Positions 1 through 7,611 of a stretch of DNA of 64,000 nt are shown piece by piece. The position numbers and the translations under genes were made by a program. The stretch covers positions 1 through 64,000 of the forward strand of contig NZ_NFZQ01000003.1 in the NCBI RefSeq assembly GCF_002165135.1, written 5' to 3'. The notes beneath the pieces are model-generated. The model ran no database searches and was not told where the DNA came from. It was given only the letters and a program-made list of their open reading frames with translations. Position 1 is the first letter of the stretch. Each line of letters starts with the position of its first letter. This DNA is from Pseudomonas sp. SID14000 (lineage in GTDB: Bacteria > Pseudomonadota > Gammaproteobacteria > Pseudomonadales > Pseudomonadaceae).

Positions 1-33
1 TCACAAGCACCCACACGAATTGCTTGATTCGAT

Positions 34-45
34 TTGTTAAAGAGC
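34..45 (-). promoter_or_regulatory. rRNA leader boxA antitermination site
   Basis: Read on the minus strand the site is GCTCTTTAACAA, the boxA core of bacterial rRNA leaders where the Nus factors assemble on nascent rRNA. It lies downstream of three tandem promoters in the same orientation. The mature 16S gene would begin beyond position 1, so only its leader is in this window. Confidence 0.85.
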
Positions 46-82
46 GTTTGGTTAAGAGCTTTTCGTCTCAACCGAGGCGCGC

Positions 83-110
83 ATTCTACGCTTTCCTCAT
101 TTGCTGTCAA
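83..110 (-). promoter_or_regulatory. rrn promoter, proximal (P3)
   Basis: On the minus strand TTGACA (105-110) and TAGAAT (83-88) are separated by 16 bp. A GC-rich stretch (GCGCGCCTCGG) follows the -10, the kind of discriminator that makes rRNA promoters respond to ppGpp/DksA. It fires leftward into the boxA leader and the rRNA operon outside the window. Confidence 0.85.
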
Positions 111-192
111 GCGTTTATTTTGAAGTTTTTTGCGAGAAACTCGTTTAGCTTCAAACACTTGACTCGCTGCGATCTCTCGTAGCGGGAGGCGA

Positions 193-220
193 ATCATACA
201 GCGTTTAGAAGCGCTGTCAA
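193..220 (-). promoter_or_regulatory. rrn promoter, middle (P2)
   Basis: On the minus strand TTGACA (215-220) and TATGAT (193-198) are again separated by 16 bp, and the -10 is followed by GC-rich TCGCC. It is the second of three co-oriented sigma70 promoters ahead of the off-window rRNA operon. Confidence 0.8.
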
Positions 221-336
221 CCATCATCTCAACCGCTGGCGATCATTTGATCGCAGCCCTTTCAGCTCTCCCTGAACAACCTAACTCATTGAATTTCAAG
301 AATTTTGTCGTTCCGATGTCGCTGGAAGTGGGGCGC

Positions 337-364
337 ATTATAAGGGGATTCAGAACCCCGTCAA
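337..364 (-). promoter_or_regulatory. rrn promoter, distal (P1) with UP-like element
   Basis: On the minus strand TTGACG (359-364) and a consensus TATAAT (337-342) have 16-bp spacing, and GCGCCCC discriminator sequence follows. The bases immediately upstream (about 366-395) are A/T-rich, as expected for an UP element contacted by the RNA polymerase alpha subunit. This is the outermost of the three rRNA promoters. Confidence 0.8.
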
Positions 365-448
365 CCTCTAATTTCATTTATTCGAAATATTCCAGGCGAA
401 GACCGTATCAAGGCCACCAGGTGTTCGCCACAACACCTTCTGCGCCTA

Positions 449-708
449 TGAGATCGAGCGCCGCCCGCGCGGCGCTTCGCAGCACAAGGCTGCTCCTACA
501 TCTGTTTCGGGCCAATTATTCCTGCGCCATTGGCGCGCGCACCCTGGGTGCATGGCAGGAGATTGATGAAGAACAGCAGGCGCAACCTTCGATATTGAAT
601 GGAACAGACAAGACGGTCGCGCGCGCCAGGCACAGGAGAGACTGGCCCGAAACAGATGTAGGAGCAGCCTTGTGCTGCGAAGCGCCGCGAGGGCGGCGCT
701 CGATCTCA
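449..708. repeat. long inverted repeat (two facing REP-like units)
   Basis: Positions 449-514 and 643-708 are reverse complements over 66 bp with one mismatch, separated by 128 bp. Each arm carries GATCGAGCGCCGCC and a GCAGCACAAGGCTGCTCC hairpin. The same GATCGAGCGCCGCC unit reappears near 50180-50207. It is a repeat family distinct from the common P. putida REP. It fills the gap between the rRNA promoters and the hydrolase gene; I see no convincing gene in 400-755. Confidence 0.85.
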
Positions 709-755
709 CAGGCGCCAGAAGAACAAAGGCAGGCACCTTTCACAACCAGTGAGGC

Positions 756-1847
756 TCAGCGCGCCGCCACCACGCGCTCATTCGCCTGCCCCCGCTGACG
801 CACAGGCCGCGGCTGCCACCAGTTCTGCCCGGCGTGCGGAGAGTCAAGGCTGACCCGCTCCCCCATCTGCGGCGTGCTCAAACGCACCTGTGTCTGGTTG
901 GCCAGCGCCAGGATGCGTTCGAACGGTTCCTGCCAGCCGTGAATGGAAAGATCGAAGGTGCCGTTGTGAATCGGCAACAGCCAGCGCCCGCGCAAATCCA
1001 GATGGGCCTGCAAGCTCTGCTCCGGCTGCATGTGCACATCGGGCCAAGCGACGTTGTAGGCCCCGGTCTCGATCAGGGTCAGGTCGAACGGTCCAAAACG
1101 CTCGCCAATCTGCTTGAATCCATCGAAGTAGCCGGTATCGCCACTGAAGAATACTCGCACATCCTCGTCGACGATCACCCACGACGCCCACAAGGTCCGG
1201 TTGCTGTCCAGCAGCCCGCGCCCGGAAAAGTGCTGCGCCGGGGTGGCAACAAAGCGCACGCCCTCGACCTCGCTTTCCTGCCACCAGTCCAACTGCCGCA
1301 CCTTCGCCGGTGCTACGCCCCAGGTCATCAGCAGGTTGCCGACACCCAGCGGCGCCAGGAACATACCCGTGCGCGGTGCCAACTGGCGAATCGCCTGTTC
1401 GTCCAGATGGTCGAAGTGATCGTGGGACAGCACCACCGCAGCCAACGGCGGCAACTGGTCCAGCGACAGGGGTGGCGCATGGAAACGCAGTGGGCCGGCC
1501 CACTGCACCGGCGAGGCGCGCTCGGCGAACACCGGGTCGGTAATGAAGAAGCGCCCGCGCAGCTTGAGCAATACCGTGGAATGGCCAAGGCGCCACAGGC
1601 TACGGTCGGGTGCGTCAAGCACCTGCTGGCGGGTCATGGGCTGGAGGCTGAACGGGGTGGTTGGCCGGGTTTCCGGCGGCTTGCGCAGGAACACGTACTT
1701 GAGCCCGATGCGCAGCTTTTTCAATACGCCATCCTGTGGCAACGACGCCTGGTTGTGAAAACGTCCTTCCCGCTGGGGCGCCGGCTCGCCGGCAGGGTTG
1801 GCCAAAGGGACCATCAGCAACAATCCGAGCAACAGGAAAGCCTTCAT
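756..1847 (-). CDS. MBL-fold metal-dependent hydrolase
   Basis: A 363-residue protein of the metallo-beta-lactamase fold, closest in character to the UlaG / N-acyl-phosphatidylethanolamine phospholipase D-like group. The metal-binding signature SHDHFDHLD (HxHxDH) lies near residue 142, and later FFSGDTGYFDGF supplies another metal-ligand Asp. The start was placed at the ATG at 1847 because the protein then begins with MKAFLLLGLLLMVPLANPAG, a signal-peptide-like segment; a longer frame runs up to 1913 but adds a non-hydrophobic head. It is probably periplasmic or membrane-bound. The substrate cannot be read from sequence. It is transcribed divergently from the diguanylate cyclase gene at 1969. 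Confidence 0.85.
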   Translation of the reverse strand: MKAFLLLGLLLMVPLANPAGEPAPQREGRFHNQASLPQDGVLKKLRIGLKYVFLRKPPETRPTTPFSLQPMTRQQVLDAPDRSLWRLGHSTVLLKLRGRFFITDPVFAERASPVQWAGPLRFHAPPLSLDQLPPLAAVVLSHDHFDHLDEQAIRQLAPRTGMFLAPLGVGNLLMTWGVAPAKVRQLDWWQESEVEGVRFVATPAQHFSGRGLLDSNRTLWASWVIVDEDVRVFFSGDTGYFDGFKQIGERFGPFDLTLIETGAYNVAWPDVHMQPEQSLQAHLDLRGRWLLPIHNGTFDLSIHGWQEPFERILALANQTQVRLSTPQMGERVSLDSPHAGQNWWQPRPVRQRGQANERVVAAR

Positions 1848-1968
1848 GCTACCCCACAATGATCGGATCAACCGTGAATTGGCTTGTAAGGTCATTTTTC
1901 GTCGATGAAACACTGTTCAACAATGTTCATGCGAGTTATGCGATAAACGGTACTCCGGCAGGAGAACG

Positions 1969-3051
1969 ATGACCATGATGGATAAACACAGCGGCAAAGG
2001 CCTTTCATTCGTCAAACGCATCTACCTGCCGCGTGTCATCGGCCTTGGGATCGGCCTGTTCAGCGTCATGGCCGCCATGGCACCGCTGTCGCCGCCGACC
2101 TGGGTATGGCTGCTGGTGCTGTTCAACGGTCTGCTGTGGCCGCATGCGGCCTACCTGTGGGCTACCCGTTCGGCCGCGCCTTACCACGCAGAACAGCGCA
2201 ACCTGGTGCTGGACTCCCTAATGGGTGGGTTCTGGACCGCCGCCATGCAATTCAACCCATTGCCCAGCGTGACCGTGCTGTCGATGATGACCATGAACAA
2301 CGTCGCCGCCGGCGGCAAACGCCTGGTCGTTCGCGGGGTGCTGGCCCAGCTGGCCGGCATGCTCGTCGCGATCCTGCTGCTCGGCCCCGGCCTGCAACTG
2401 AACGCCACGCCGCTGCAGATCTATGCCTGCCTGCCGATGCTGACGCTCTACCCACTGGCGCTGGGCTGGGTCTGCTACCAGCTGGCCATCAAACTGGCCG
2501 ACCACAAGCGCCAGCTAAGCGCCCTGAGCCTCACCGACAGCCTGACCGGCTTGCTCAACCACGGCGCCTGGAAAGACCTGCTGCTGCTGAAGTTCCAGGC
2601 CTGCCAGCAGCAGCAAGGGCACGCGGTGATTGCCCTGATCGACATCGACCACTTCAAGACCATCAACGACACCTTCGGCCACGTGGTCGGCGACTGTGTG
2701 CTGCGCCAGCTCAGCGCCGAGCTGCGGCGCAACCTGCGCGAAGGCGACCAGGCCGGGCGCTACGGTGGTGACGAATTCTGTGTGATCTTGCCGGACACCA
2801 GCGAGGCCCAAGCCTGCCAGGCCATGGAGCGCCTGCGCGAGCGGGTCGCCAGCTACCGTAACCCGCAGTTGCCGCACCTGCGCATCAGTCTAAGCATCGG
2901 CCTGTCGGCATTCGAAGCCGACCTGGAGTCACCCGAACACTGGCTCGAACAGGCGGACAAGGCACTATACACCGCCAAGCATGCTGGCCGGGACCAGATC
3001 AATTTTGCCCGCAGCGACGCTGCGGCGCTCAGGCTGGCCTATCCTGATTGA
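1969..3051 (+). CDS. diguanylate cyclase, MASE2-GGDEF
   Basis: A 360-residue inner-membrane diguanylate cyclase that would make c-di-GMP from two GTP. Residues about 15-175 form a MASE2 sensory region with several membrane spans, followed by a GGDEF domain. The catalytic GGDEF motif is at residues 266-270 (RYGGDEFCVIL) and an intact inhibitory I-site REGD sits five residues before it, so product feedback is expected. The architecture matches AdrA/DgcC-type cyclases. AGGAGA lies just ahead of the ATG at 1969; ATGs at 1975 and 1978 are alternatives. It is followed after 46 bp by a second c-di-GMP gene on the same strand, suggesting a two-gene transcription unit. Confidence 0.9.
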   Translation: MTMMDKHSGKGLSFVKRIYLPRVIGLGIGLFSVMAAMAPLSPPTWVWLLVLFNGLLWPHAAYLWATRSAAPYHAEQRNLVLDSLMGGFWTAAMQFNPLPSVTVLSMMTMNNVAAGGKRLVVRGVLAQLAGMLVAILLLGPGLQLNATPLQIYACLPMLTLYPLALGWVCYQLAIKLADHKRQLSALSLTDSLTGLLNHGAWKDLLLLKFQACQQQQGHAVIALIDIDHFKTINDTFGHVVGDCVLRQLSAELRRNLREGDQAGRYGGDEFCVILPDTSEAQACQAMERLRERVASYRNPQLPHLRISLSIGLSAFEADLESPEHWLEQADKALYTAKHAGRDQINFARSDAAALRLAYPD

Positions 3052-3097
3052 ACCTCCTTCCTGACTGCCTGGCGGGAGGCTGCCTGAAGGAGCCCGC

Positions 3098-5683
3098 ATG
3101 GCCAGGACCGCCAACCTTCCACCCTCCAGCCCCACACCGCGCTTCCAGGTGCGTCACCTCATTGCAGGCTTCAGCGCAGTTTTCGGCTTGGCCTGCCTGG
3201 TCATCCTCGGCGCCCTGTTCAATATCGCGGGTACTCTTGACCATCAGGAGCGCCAGCGCAGTGCCCTGCAGGCGTCCAAGGCGCTGGAACAACGCCTGCT
3301 TGCCTCGCGCCAGTTCCTGTCCAGCTACGCCGTGTGGGATGCTGCCTTTGAACACCTGGCGGGCCAGGCCGACTGGAAATGGGCCTACGAAGAAAAGAAC
3401 GTGGGCGAATCGCTGTACAGCGCCAGCGGCTATGAAGGGGTGTTCGTGGTGGAGGACACACGCACCACCTACGCGCTGTTCAAAGGCCAGCCTACCCAGG
3501 CAGCGGCCAATACCTATATTGATGCAGCGCTGCAGCCAATCATCGACCAGGCCCGGGCTGCAGCCATACCACGCGAACAGATCACCCGTTTCGTCCTGTT
3601 CAACGGTTGGCCGGCCGTGCTCAGTGCGGCGGCGGTGCGCCCGGACCGGGATGTCACCGATAGCGAGGTCAGTCAGGCGCCGGTGATGCTGTTCGTCGAC
3701 CAGCTCACCGAGGACAAGCTGGCGCAACTGAGCAGCGGTGCCGGCCTGACTGGCATGCATGTGGAAAAAGATGATGTGGGTGAGCACGGCCACCTGCGCA
3801 TCGACCTCGGCGATACGGGCTACCACCTCTCCTGGAGCAGCCCGTTGCCAGGGCACCAGTTGCTGCGAGCTGTGTTGCCCCCACTGGCAGGTGCCTTGCT
3901 GATACTCGGTCTGGTCATGCTGTACCTGTTCCGCCATGCCTTGCGCAGTTCGCGGGCGATCGAGCTCACGCTCGCCCATCTGCAGCAGAGCAACCAGGCA
4001 CTGGAGGCCAGCGAGCAGCGTTTTCGTGCGGTAGCCGAGTCGGCCTCCGACTGGATCTGGGAAACCGATCGGCATCAACGCCTGACCTACCTGTCACAAC
4101 GCTTTGTCAACGTCACCGGCTACCCGGTAAACGACTGGCTCGGCCACCCGCTCAATCAGTTGCTGGCCTGCGATACCACACCGCTCTCGCCGTGGCTGGA
4201 TGCCCTGGCCGCGGCCGACCCACAACAACTGGCCAACCTGCGCTGCACCTACCGCGACCAGAATGGCCAGAACCGCTACTGCCGGGTTTCGGCCCGCGCC
4301 ATCTGGTACGACGGCAAGCCCGTCGGCTTTCGCGGCACCGCAAGCGACATCACCGACGAAGTCGACGCCCATGCGCGCATCCAGCACCTGTCGCTGCACG
4401 ACCCACTGACCGGGCTGGCCAACCGCAACAAGCTCGCCCGACACCTCGAGCAGGCACTGTTGCGCGGCAGCGATTCACCGCCACTGACCTTACTGCTGCT
4501 GGACCTGGACAACTTCAAGCCGATCAACGACTCCCTCGGCCATGCCGCCGGTGACGCCGTGCTGCAAGAGGTAGCAACCCGCCTGCGCGACAGTACCCGC
4601 GATGGCGACCTGGTCGCACGCCTGGGCGGAGACGAGTTCCTCCTGGTGCTCAGTGGCATGGACAACCGCAGCGAGATCGACCGCTTCTGTGCGCGCCTGA
4701 TCAGCCTGCTGCAGCAACCCATCGTCTTCGATAGCCAGCCCCTGCACGTTGGCGCCAGCATCGGTGTCGCCCAGACCCGCACCCAGGGCTTCGATGCCGG
4801 CGAGCTGATCCGCTGTGCCGACATCGCCCTGTACCAGGCCAAGGCCGACGGCAAGAACACCTGGCGCTATTTCGCTGCCGAAATGAACCAGCAGATCCAG
4901 TACCGCCGCCAACTCGAGAACGACATGCGGCGGGCCCTGCGCAATCAGGAGTTCGCGCTGCATTACCAGCCGCGCTACCGCCTTAGCGACCTGCGCATCG
5001 TCGCGGTCGAGGCCTTGCTGCGCTGGCAGCATCCGCAGGAGGGATTGCTGGGGCCGGATACCTTTATTCCGTTGGCCGAGCAGAGCGACATCATTGTCGC
5101 ACTGGGCCGCTGGGTGCTGCGCGAAGCCTGCCGCACAGCCCACGACTGGCCTGCCGACGTACTGGTTTCGGTGAACCTGTCGCCTGCGCAGTTCCTGCGC
5201 AGCGATGTGGTGGCCGATGTGCGCGAGATCCTGCTGGAAACCGCCTTCCCTGCCCAGCGCCTGGAGCTGGAAATTACCGAGAACGTGATGCTCAACGACA
5301 TCGAAGGTGCGCTAGGCACCATGCTATCGCTCAAGGAGCTGGGCGTGCGCCTGAACATGGACGACTTCGGCACAGGCTACTCGTCGCTAGGCTACCTGCG
5401 CACCTACCCGTTCGACAGCATCAAGATCGACAAACGCTTCATCAGCGGGCTGAACAACACCGGCGGCAGCGACCGCGCCGTAGTCCAGGCCATCATCAAC
5501 CTGGGCGAAGCCATGGGCCTGACGGTGACGGCCGAAGGGGTGGAGAGCGAGCAGCAGCTCATGGCACTGGAGAAGGACCGTTGCCATGAGGTGCAGGGCT
5601 ATTACCTGAGCCGGCCGCTGGACAGTGCGGGGCTCAAGGCGTTGTTGCAGCAGGCATCCCAGCGTTCGGCGCCCTACCTGTAG
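3098..5683 (+). CDS. CHASE4-PAS-GGDEF-EAL sensor protein
   Basis: An 861-residue membrane c-di-GMP enzyme. One membrane span lies near residues 22-44 and another near 257-278, enclosing a periplasmic CHASE4 sensor (YAVWDAAFEHL...DWKWAYEEKN). A PAS domain covers about 305-420. The GGDEF motif at 510-514 has an I-site RDGD before it. The EAL domain holds EALLRWQHP, DDFGTGYSSLGYL and AEGVES, so residues for phosphodiesterase activity are present. Both catalytic halves look intact; which one dominates in the cell cannot be told. AAGGAG precedes the ATG. It lies 46 bp after the MASE2 cyclase and is probably co-transcribed with it. Confidence 0.9.
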   Translation: MARTANLPPSSPTPRFQVRHLIAGFSAVFGLACLVILGALFNIAGTLDHQERQRSALQASKALEQRLLASRQFLSSYAVWDAAFEHLAGQADWKWAYEEKNVGESLYSASGYEGVFVVEDTRTTYALFKGQPTQAAANTYIDAALQPIIDQARAAAIPREQITRFVLFNGWPAVLSAAAVRPDRDVTDSEVSQAPVMLFVDQLTEDKLAQLSSGAGLTGMHVEKDDVGEHGHLRIDLGDTGYHLSWSSPLPGHQLLRAVLPPLAGALLILGLVMLYLFRHALRSSRAIELTLAHLQQSNQALEASEQRFRAVAESASDWIWETDRHQRLTYLSQRFVNVTGYPVNDWLGHPLNQLLACDTTPLSPWLDALAAADPQQLANLRCTYRDQNGQNRYCRVSARAIWYDGKPVGFRGTASDITDEVDAHARIQHLSLHDPLTGLANRNKLARHLEQALLRGSDSPPLTLLLLDLDNFKPINDSLGHAAGDAVLQEVATRLRDSTRDGDLVARLGGDEFLLVLSGMDNRSEIDRFCARLISLLQQPIVFDSQPLHVGASIGVAQTRTQGFDAGELIRCADIALYQAKADGKNTWRYFAAEMNQQIQYRRQLENDMRRALRNQEFALHYQPRYRLSDLRIVAVEALLRWQHPQEGLLGPDTFIPLAEQSDIIVALGRWVLREACRTAHDWPADVLVSVNLSPAQFLRSDVVADVREILLETAFPAQRLELEITENVMLNDIEGALGTMLSLKELGVRLNMDDFGTGYSSLGYLRTYPFDSIKIDKRFISGLNNTGGSDRAVVQAIINLGEAMGLTVTAEGVESEQQLMALEKDRCHEVQGYYLSRPLDSAGLKALLQQASQRSAPYL

Positions 5684-5723
5684 CGCGTGGAAGTAACTGT
5701 CTTGCCCTGGTTTGAATGATTAC

Positions 5724-5814
5724 CCCTGTGGGAGCGGGTTCACCCGCGAAGAATGCGGCGCGGTACATGGCACCGGCTTCGCCGGTGTTCGCGGGTGAAC
5801 CCGCTCCCACAGGG
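5724..5814. repeat. facing pair of REP elements
   Basis: Arms 5724-5750 and 5788-5814 are perfect 27-bp reverse complements of the P. putida REP type (CCTGTGGGAGCGGG...). The pair lies between convergent genes and could fold as a strong hairpin that limits read-through or protects 3' ends. Confidence 0.85.
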
Positions 5815-5858
5815 ATAGTGCAGGCTTTCGAAGTTCGAGCGAGGCGATTGCTCCGCTG

Positions 5859-6194
5859 TTACAGAGCGGAATTCCGCTGCAACCTGCGCTCAGCCACGAT
5901 TTCTGGCAGGTCGCGTCGGCTCAGGTAGGTGCGCAGCGGTTCACCGATGTTCAAACGGTCATCCACGTGCTGCTCCAGCAACAGCGCCAGCCGTTCACGG
6001 CACAGGGCCATGCGCAGCCCTTGCTCGGGCCGCCAGACAAACTCGCTACAAGGCGTGATGCTGGCGTCGGCCACGTCCATGCCGAACGAATCTTCGGAAA
6101 AACGCACGATATGCACACCGCGCTTGCCATGAAAACCGACAAAGCCCTTGAGCTGGTCGGCAGCGTTGCAAATATCCTGGGAAGTGATGGCCAT
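5859..6194 (-). CDS. DUF2025 family protein
   Basis: A 111-residue soluble protein that I recognise as DUF2025, a small family largely restricted to Pseudomonas (PA1123-like), with no known function. Typical stretches are ITSQDICNAADQLKGFVGF, IVRFSEDSFGMDVAD and SSEFVWRP-like SEFVWRPEQ. The start at 6194 is chosen because GCGAGG lies upstream and the family begins MA(I/L)TS; an in-frame extension to 6314 adds unrelated residues. It stands alone between REP repeats and the SDR remnant. Confidence 0.75.
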   Translation of the reverse strand: MAITSQDICNAADQLKGFVGFHGKRGVHIVRFSEDSFGMDVADASITPCSEFVWRPEQGLRMALCRERLALLLEQHVDDRLNIGEPLRTYLSRRDLPEIVAERRLQRNSAL

Positions 6195-6362
6195 GACGTA
6201 ACCTCGCAATGAAATCGGAAGATACGCACGCCAGACAGGAAAGGGTCGCCTCTGCCGGGCAACTCGTGACTGGCAGCCTAGCGCAAGCCACCGCACAGAC
6301 GCTACGCTTTTCATCGATCAGCAGCCACCATCAACCTGCGAATGCAGCACCTCCCCCAGCCA

Positions 6363-6497
6363 CTGCATGAAGCGATGGAAGTGCTGACCCGCTACCAGGC
6401 CAAGGAAATGGGGTCGCGTGGCATTCGCGTGAACATTCTGGCGCCGGGGGCGATCGAGACTGATTTGGGTGGCGGAGTGGTGCGGGATGTTCCTCTG
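6363..6497 (+). pseudogene. remnant of a short-chain dehydrogenase/reductase gene
   Basis: The plus strand encodes EVLTRYQAKEMGSRGIRVN followed by ILAPGAIETDLGGGVVRD, unmistakably the segment after the catalytic YxxxK of an SDR protein. The Rossmann start, the NAG and YxxxK motifs and the C-terminus are absent. About 45 codons survive, with no family start codon. It is a decayed fragment, probably the scar of a deletion, and most of the 6195-6534 gap is explained by it. Confidence 0.8.
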
Positions 6498-6510
6498 AAT
6501 TCGAGAATCC

Positions 6511-6529
6511 GGGGCCACAAAGTGGCCCC
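6511..6529 (-). terminator. possible terminator of the efflux operon
   Basis: GGGGCCAC and GTGGCCCC pair around a 3-base loop just after the stop of the membrane-fusion gene. There is no long T run on the minus strand, so it may be only a transcript-end hairpin. Confidence 0.45.
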
Positions 6530-6534
6530 CTGCT

Positions 6535-7392
6535 TCATTGCTCATGCACCTGCACACTGGCGGTCATCCCCGCGCTCAGGGTCACCCCCTCCGGCACCTG
6601 GTCCAGGCGAATCCTGACCGGTATCCGCTGCGCCAGGCGTACCCAGTTGAAGGTCGGCTCAACCTCCGGCAGCAACTGGCTGTCCGGGTTGCTGTTGCGG
6701 TCGGTGATACCACGGCTGATGCTCTCCACATGGCCTTGCATCGGCTCACCCGCCCCCATCAGCCAGACCTTCACCGCATCCCCCACACGAATGCGCGGCA
6801 GCTTGGTTTCCTCGAAATAGGCCTGGATATAGAAGGTTGAATCGTCCACAAGGGCCATCACCGGCTCCCCGGTATTCACATAGTTGCCCTCGGCCAGGCG
6901 CAGGTTGGTGATATGCCCGCTGCGCGGTGCCCGCACTTCACTGCGCGCCAGGTTGATTTTGGCAACCTGCAACTGCGCCTCAGCCTCATGCAGCTCACCG
7001 CGGGCAATGGCCGCATTGATCTGGGCGTTTTCCCGCAATTCGGCACTGATCGCCTCCGGCCCCAGGGCAGTACGCCGGGCCGCTTCACGCTCGCGCAGGC
7101 GCAGTTGCTGGGTGCGGGTCTCGGTCACGGCACTGGCCTGGTAGAAGGCCGCCTGGAAGCGTTCGCGGTCGATGCTCATCAGCAGATCACCGGCCTTGAC
7201 CTGTTGGTTATCTCGGGCCTTCAGCTCGCGCACCCAGCCAGACACATCGGGGGCGATCACCACGACATCGGCGCGCACTCGGGCATCGCGGGTCCAGGGG
7301 GTGAGCATGTAGTACTGCCACAGCTGATAGCCGGCGAACACGGCAACGGCCACTACACACAAGGTGACCAAGGTACGTACGGCCGCACGCAT
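6535..7392 (-). CDS. HlyD/AaeA-type membrane fusion protein
   Basis: A 285-residue periplasmic adaptor with one N-terminal membrane anchor (about residues 8-30: LVTLCVVAVAVFAGYQLW), a biotinyl-lipoyl-like hairpin start (DVSGWVRELKARDNQQVKAG), a short helical hairpin, and the closing beta-barrel (GHITNLRLAEGNYVNTGEPV). It should link the FUSC inner-membrane pump to an outer-membrane channel encoded elsewhere. AAGGAG precedes the ATG at 7392. It is the last gene of the operon FUSC, DUF1656, adaptor, which matches the aaeB-aaeX-aaeA set for aromatic carboxylic acid efflux. Substrate specificity is inferred from the family only. Confidence 0.88.
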   Translation of the reverse strand: MRAAVRTLVTLCVVAVAVFAGYQLWQYYMLTPWTRDARVRADVVVIAPDVSGWVRELKARDNQQVKAGDLLMSIDRERFQAAFYQASAVTETRTQQLRLREREAARRTALGPEAISAELRENAQINAAIARGELHEAEAQLQVAKINLARSEVRAPRSGHITNLRLAEGNYVNTGEPVMALVDDSTFYIQAYFEETKLPRIRVGDAVKVWLMGAGEPMQGHVESISRGITDRNSNPDSQLLPEVEPTFNWVRLAQRIPVRIRLDQVPEGVTLSAGMTASVQVHEQ

Positions 7393-7404
7393 CGAAACAC
7401 TCCT

Positions 7405-7611
7405 TTATAAAGTTCCCAGCAGTCGCACTACCAGGAACAACACACAAACGAACAGCGCCGCGTCAAACAGCGCTTCATGCCAGATCCAGCGCCCCAACGG
7501 CGTGGCCTGCACCAGCAGACGCAGCAGCCCGGTAAGCAACAGCGCCAGTAACACATAAACCAGGAAGGGACTGAACAGCACGCCGCCCACTTCCCACTCA
7601 CGCAACCCCAT
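7405..7611 (-). CDS. DUF1656 small membrane protein (AaeX-like)
   Basis: A 68-residue protein with two hydrophobic spans (FSPFLVYVLLALLLTGLLRL and LFDAALFVCVLFLVVRLLG), the DUF1656/AaeX family that accompanies FUSC efflux pumps. The ATG at 7611 overlaps the end of the pump gene by 14 bp, so translation is probably coupled. The chosen start gives MGLREWEVGGVLF, the usual family beginning (often with EL/DI-G-GV). Confidence 0.85.
   Translation of the reverse strand: MGLREWEVGGVLFSPFLVYVLLALLLTGLLRLLVQATPLGRWIWHEALFDAALFVCVLFLVVRLLGTL

Noticed and set aside
247-798. Open frames on both strands across the large inverted repeat
   Set aside because: They arise from the GC-rich repeat arms, have no ribosome sites, and the translations are compositionally skewed without a known family.
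834-1862. Long plus-strand frame opposite the MBL-fold hydrolase gene
   Set aside because: It is the antisense of a clearly recognisable protein with metal motifs; high GC often leaves long open antisense frames.
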